Shown piece after piece: positions 42,496-46,022 of a stretch of 46,022 nucleotides of DNA (position 1 is the first letter of the stretch; every line of letters starts with the position of its first letter). The notes under the pieces are model-generated. The model had not been told where the DNA came from. It did no database searches and was given only the letters and a program-made list of their open reading frames with translations. Made by a program: the position numbers and the translations under genes. This stretch comes from Terriglobia bacterium (GTDB taxonomy: Bacteria; Acidobacteriota; Terriglobia; UBA7540): the NCBI GenBank assembly GCA_030040315.1, contig JASHTY010000444.1, positions 1 through 46,022 on the forward strand, in the 5' to 3' direction.

Positions 42496-43545
42496 TCAGT
42501 GCATGATCTCCGAAAGCGGCACGGCCACGCCGCCACGCTTAACGCTCAGGTCCGCCGCTTCCATGAACGCCAGCGTCTCCAGGGATTCGCTATTCGCGAC
42601 AGGAGGCACGCCGGTGCGGAAGAACTTTACGATTTCCACCAGCAAATCGCGATATGCCTCGGGCTTGCCCTCGGAGTGCAGCACGCCCTTGCTCCCATAC
42701 ACGGTAATCGAGAAGGCGTAAAGCCTGGCGGGCTCGCCGCCGAACCCGCGCATTACTCCCAACCTGCCGTCTTTCCACCTGCCAATCAGGACGTCTTCAT
42801 TCCAAGTGCCTTTGTCTGCGCCCGGATAGTTGTGAGTGGTCGTCTGCATGGTGACGGACTCGCAGCCCGGACCCATAAGCTGGTAGAGCATCTCGACGGC
42901 ATGCACGCCGTAATTGAACATGGAGGGCTCGTGCGGCTCGCGAATCGTGGGTCCCAGCACGTCATAGGAAAGAATGTCGCCGATGCCGGGCGGATTCTTC
43001 AGGCGCGTGGTTTCGCTCCAGAAGCGCAGGCTGGAGGCGGTGAACCACGGCACACCGGCTTCCTTGCCCAGCCGCGCGATCTCAACCGCATCCTTATAAC
43101 TGCCTGCCAGCGGCTTGTCGATGAACACCGGCCTGTGCGCGGCGAAGACCGGCTTGACCTGCTCAAGATGAGGCCGGCCGTCCACGCTTTCAAGCAGCAC
43201 GGCGTCCACTTTCGAGCAGAGCGTGGGAATGTCAGGAACGATTTCCACGTGCCACTTGTCCTGAAGCTGCTTGGTAAAACCCTCCACGCGGCTCCAGCTT
43301 GATTCAACGTCCGGACTTCCGCCCTTGTAACCGGCCACCACTTGCAGGCCGGGCACATATTGCGGGTCGGTCGGATCATTCAGGCTTTTTGTGAACGCAA
43401 TAACGTGCGAAGTATCAAGGCCAATAATGCCGACCTTAATGGGCGCGCCGGAATCCGTCTGGGCGAAGGAGGTACATGGAGCAAGCAGCGCAACCGCAGC
43501 CAGGGCTGCGTGGATTTGAAGTGTAAAAGTAAAATGCCGACCCAT
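42496..43545 (-). CDS. Exported Gfo/Idh/MocA-family oxidoreductase
   Basis: This 349-residue protein has a classical signal peptide (AALAAVALLAPCTSFAQ). A Rossmann domain follows, with KVGIIGLDTSHV as the dinucleotide-binding start (less Gly-rich than usual), VDAVLLESVDGRPHLEQVKPVFAA and FIDKPLAGSYKDAVEIARL. FIDKPLA is the family's 'EKP' motif with Asp in place of Glu. The C-terminal alpha/beta domain contains PSMFNYGVHAVEMLYQLMGPG. Family members are NAD(P)- or tightly NADP-bound sugar dehydrogenases. Secreted versions need the cofactor carried along; the signal here looks Sec rather than Tat, which is odd. GAGGAGG just before the ATG is a strong ribosome-binding site. Confidence 0.88.
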   Translation of the reverse strand: MGRHFTFTLQIHAALAAVALLAPCTSFAQTDSGAPIKVGIIGLDTSHVIAFTKSLNDPTDPQYVPGLQVVAGYKGGSPDVESSWSRVEGFTKQLQDKWHVEIVPDIPTLCSKVDAVLLESVDGRPHLEQVKPVFAAHRPVFIDKPLAGSYKDAVEIARLGKEAGVPWFTASSLRFWSETTRLKNPPGIGDILSYDVLGPTIREPHEPSMFNYGVHAVEMLYQLMGPGCESVTMQTTTHNYPGADKGTWNEDVLIGRWKDGRLGVMRGFGGEPARLYAFSITVYGSKGVLHSEGKPEAYRDLLVEIVKFFRTGVPPVANSESLETLAFMEAADLSVKRGGVAVPLSEIMH

Positions 43546-43560
43546 CTATCCTCCTCTTTT

Positions 43561-43652
43561 GTAGCGCCGACCTTCAGGTCGGCACTTGTTGGGCGTTACG
43601 GCGGCACAGGTTGGGCTAAAATGCCATCCCGCCCGGGCGGGATCGGCGCTAC
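43561..43652. repeat. Composite palindromic repeat between two genes
   Basis: The outer arms GTAGCGCCGA (43561-43570) and TCGGCGCTAC (43643-43652) are perfect inverted repeats. Inside are two hairpins: GCCGACCTTCAGGTCGGC (43566-43583) and the perfect palindrome ATCCCGCCCGGGCGGGAT (43626-43643). The right end supplies the stop codon of the ceramidase-like gene; the left end abuts the ribosome-binding site of the oxidoreductase gene. It may act as an RNA processing or attenuation element between the two. Confidence 0.75.
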
Positions 43653-45043
43653 TCCAGCAATTCTCGAATCCCTGCCCTTAAGATTTCCTCCACCGGGGGC
43701 CCGACAAACGATTGCGTAGGCTCATATCCTCCCTCGGAATAAGCCCTGTCCGTGCAAATGTACCCCGTACCGCCATCGCCGTAGGACGCGACGGCGACGA
43801 ACTCATCCGGCTGCAAGCTCTGCGCGTAAAGCTGGTATTCCACAAACGCCTCGCCGGGAAGATGCAGAATCCTGGCTGGGCCAAGGCGATATGCGGAGAT
43901 GTCCACGGTCGTCTTGATCTTCAGGCGGTCATGCCACGATAGCGCAATCGCGGCGGTCATCCGCACCGGATAGGTTTGCGACGTATCGGCCAGCATTTTT
44001 CGGAAATGCTCGGGCGAAAAATCCGCTTCCTTGCGCAACGGGAATATTACGTCCGAGGTTTTCCAGGCGAGCGTCGCCGGCACGGGCTGGCCGCTCGACG
44101 CAATGGCCGCTTTCATGCCGTCATAAAGGCGGTCGGCAAGTACCATGCGCAGCGGATGCGATCCGTCGTTGTATTTCCCCGCAGCGACGTTCCCCGCGCA
44201 GCCGTTGAAATAAATCTCAGGGATGCCTTCTTCCTTTTGCAATTTCTCGCGTGCTATCCCCACCGTGTCGGGATTCATGTGGCCCTGCCCATAGTAACTC
44301 TGGGGGTGCGACGCGTAATAATGCAGGCGTGCGATAGGCCGGTCGTCATTGAGCAGCGTGATGGTGCGCATCCAGGGGTCGATCAATCCCTCCGGCGCGG
44401 CGATCAAAACCGGATCCGTGCAGTGGCTCAGGCGCACGCCGATGGTTCCGTTTGGCAAGGGCACGCGGCGGTTGGAAGCGAACTTTTCCACCTTTGCCTT
44501 GCCGCATGCCACGTGGGTCAGCGGCTGGAGATCTTTCAAAGCCTCACGCGCAGCGAAAGCGACTCGCGCGGCAGCAATGCCGATAAAATCCAGGTCCGTG
44601 GTGCGCGGCCGTGATGGAACCATCTCCACCATCATTTCCGCGTAGGTGTCGTAAAATGGCGCATCGTGCGGGTGCAGGCAGTGAACTTCAACTTGCAGTT
44701 CGTTCACTCCCAGCGCTTCCGCAATGGAGCGGCGAAACAGATCGTGCGCACCCGTTCGCAGCTCGCAATAGTCAACCGCGCACAGAACGTAGCGAGTGTT
44801 GCCGTCCTTTAACACCACGCCCTTTGCGAGCAGGGGAATGTCCGCGCTGGTGGCAAAGGGAGGCTTGCACATCGGCAAGGGACTGCCAATGGGCGGGGTG
44901 ACTTCGCAGGAAAATGCTGCCGCCTGAAGGTTCGATGGGCCACCGGGGTTGCCGTCGGGCGCGGTTGTGATGCCAGCCAGTTTTGGAGCCGCACTCAATG
45001 CCGGAACGGTGGCGATGAAACTCCGTCGAGATAGCTTTTTCAA
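43649..45043 (-). CDS. Neutral/alkaline ceramidase-like hydrolase, Tat-exported
   Basis: From TTG 45043 the protein has about 464 residues with a twin-arginine signal (SRRSFIATVPALSAAPKLAG). The mature part follows the neutral/alkaline non-lysosomal ceramidase N-domain pattern. It has AAAFSCEVTPPIGSPL at the start, AKGVVLKDGNTRYVLCAVDYCEL, VEVHCLHPHDAPFYD (zinc-type His), YASHPQSYYGQGHMNPDTVG, YFNGCAGNVAAGKYNDG and a late GEAFVEYQLYAQSL and YGDGGTGYICTDRAYSEGGYE. It lacks the C-terminal domain of true ceramidases, so it may be another amidase of that fold. AGGA lies seven bases before TTG 45043. A TTG at 45061 is an alternative. Confidence 0.85.
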   Translation of the reverse strand: MKKLSRRSFIATVPALSAAPKLAGITTAPDGNPGGPSNLQAAAFSCEVTPPIGSPLPMCKPPFATSADIPLLAKGVVLKDGNTRYVLCAVDYCELRTGAHDLFRRSIAEALGVNELQVEVHCLHPHDAPFYDTYAEMMVEMVPSRPRTTDLDFIGIAAARVAFAAREALKDLQPLTHVACGKAKVEKFASNRRVPLPNGTIGVRLSHCTDPVLIAAPEGLIDPWMRTITLLNDDRPIARLHYYASHPQSYYGQGHMNPDTVGIAREKLQKEEGIPEIYFNGCAGNVAAGKYNDGSHPLRMVLADRLYDGMKAAIASSGQPVPATLAWKTSDVIFPLRKEADFSPEHFRKMLADTSQTYPVRMTAAIALSWHDRLKIKTTVDISAYRLGPARILHLPGEAFVEYQLYAQSLQPDEFVAVASYGDGGTGYICTDRAYSEGGYEPTQSFVGPPVEEILRAGIRELLE

Positions 45044-45570
45044 ATCGTGGTCCTGACGCAATGCCCAGGGAATGGCGGGTGCATTACGTTTAAGAGTTCC
45101 GAATCGTGGCAGGCCGATGGAAGGTTCTCAAAATGCGACACTGGGGAGAGTTCAGCCCGCCGAATCAAATATCGTTGATATTGAAATCTTGTCAAGGTTC
45201 TGCGCGAATATTTTCCAGGCGCTCGTTCCGAATATTACGAGCGGTCAGTATATCCTGCCACCACCCGAATGCGGGTGCTAAACTTGTTTAAATATGGGCA
45301 TCGGTATTGTTCTGATTTTATGGTCCGACCGGATGCGAAAGGTGAAAGCGTCTTTGAATTGATGTGTGCGTCCATCAAGTGGAATGGAGCAATTGGCAAT
45401 CAAGCGCTGGCGATGCGTCATTCCAGGCGGCTCGTTTATCGTTGAGTTGTTCTCTGATTGCACATTGGCGGAGCCCGGAAGCCGCAGGAGGGCGCGTTCC
45501 GTGCTCCTTGCTGAGGGTGTTTGTCCCTCCAGGCCTAAAGCCATGCCCGACGCTCGCGAGTGCGGAGGAG
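45044..45570. other. Intergenic region between PEP-CTERM gene and ceramidase-like gene
   Basis: About 530 bases with no convincing gene. An AT-rich stretch (about 45165-45300) contains short palindromes such as AATATCGTTGATATT (near 45167) and CGAATATTTTC / CCGAATATTACG. It is the likely promoter region of the leftward hydrolase operon. Confidence 0.45.
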
Positions 45571-46022
45571 CTAAGCACTTCGATGACGAAACGCTTTTCC
45601 CAGCAGCAACAGGCCGGACCCGAAAAGAACCATCGATGCCGGCTCAGGTACGACGGGAAGCGGAGACGAGCTGCCTGAGCTCGGAGGCGAAAACGCTACG
45701 GGGGCAGTAACTGTGCCGCTTGGGGAGGCCGGCAACACCGGCAAGGGAATGGCCACCGGTAACTGAGTTTGCGTTACAACTCCGGCAGAAGAGGCAGTGG
45801 AGGAATTGACGCTTAGTGTTGCAAGAGGGGTTGTGAATTGAACTGTCCCCGCTGCGCTCAGAAGGGCTGCCGAAGGCAAGGCAGTGCCCGCGATTGTATT
45901 CAAGGCACTTGTTGATCGCGAGCAGCCTGCCTGATTACACGACCCCAAGTCAACATGCATGGTTCCACCGTCTCCTGCTGAGACTGCCAGGTTAGTTGAA
46001 CCGGAATTTGTGAACTGAACGG
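45571..46022 (-). CDS. PEP-CTERM protein, 5' end outside the window
   Basis: The open frame continues without a stop to the window's right edge, so the visible 149 residues are the C-terminal part. The stop is TAG (45571-45573). The tail is a clear PEP-CTERM sorting signal: VPEPASMVLFGSGLLLLGKAFRHRSA, that is a VPEP motif, a hydrophobic helix and a basic end. Upstream is a Ser/Thr/Pro/Ala-rich stretch and a VQFTNSGSTNLAVSAGDGG beta-type segment. PEP-CTERM proteins are cut and anchored by exosortase and are often linked with exopolysaccharide. No exosortase gene is in the window. Confidence 0.85.
   Translation of the reverse strand, partial: VQFTNSGSTNLAVSAGDGGTMHVDLGSCNQAGCSRSTSALNTIAGTALPSAALLSAAGTVQFTTPLATLSVNSSTASSAGVVTQTQLPVAIPLPVLPASPSGTVTAPVAFSPPSSGSSSPLPVVPEPASMVLFGSGLLLLGKAFRHRSA

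Noticed and set aside
45364-45710. Plus-strand frames near the right edge
   Set aside because: They overlap the PEP-CTERM gene in antisense or have no features; not called.

Overview
The window (about 46 kb, moderately high GC) most resembles a soil-type Acidobacteriota chromosome. This is inferred from gene style only: two Oar-like TonB-dependent receptors with carboxypeptidase-regulatory N-termini, a mixed type IV pilus/type II secretion locus, a PEP-CTERM protein, Tat-exported DegT-like and ceramidase-like proteins, and several families of palindromic intergenic repeats. No 16S rRNA or other marker is present to prove it.

Region 1 (1-12640, + strand) opens with the 3' end of a tRNA, followed by a urea-use cluster: an outer-membrane porin, the urea ABC transporter urtABCDE, and urease structural and accessory genes ureABC-EFG-D. 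Genes are tightly packed with 4-base overlaps. The exception is the ureA-ureB gap, which holds a 170-base palindromic element. Together the genes would take up urea across both membranes, hydrolyse it to ammonia and CO2, and load nickel into the enzyme.

Region 2 (12727-14767, - strand) holds a MscS-type channel with a C-terminal cyclic-nucleotide-binding domain and a 60-residue DUF1059 protein.

Region 3 (15089-31164, + strand) is the most interesting part. It encodes a type IV filament / type II secretion-like machine: a 659-residue membrane-anchored protein with four copies of a PilP/GspC-like module, a TPR-secretin, two GspG-like pseudopilins, a lipoprotein, GspF, GspE, PilM-, PilN-, PilO- and PilP-like proteins and a Ser-rich pseudopilin with no Glu5. 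It is followed by an Ig-like lipoprotein, a secreted protein and a matrixin-type metalloprotease, which are plausible substrates or surface partners. No prepilin peptidase or PilT is present.

Region 4 (31278-46022, all - strand) carries a MEDS-domain protein, two tandem paralogous TonB-dependent receptors with long Gly-rich tracts, then four exported proteins: a Tat-signal DegT-family aminotransferase homologue, a beta-propeller-like protein, a Gfo/Idh/MocA oxidoreductase and a neutral-ceramidase-like hydrolase. A PEP-CTERM protein is cut by the right edge. Palindromic repeats sit at gene borders here, and a second copy of the ureA-ureB element overlaps the 5' end of the beta-propeller gene.
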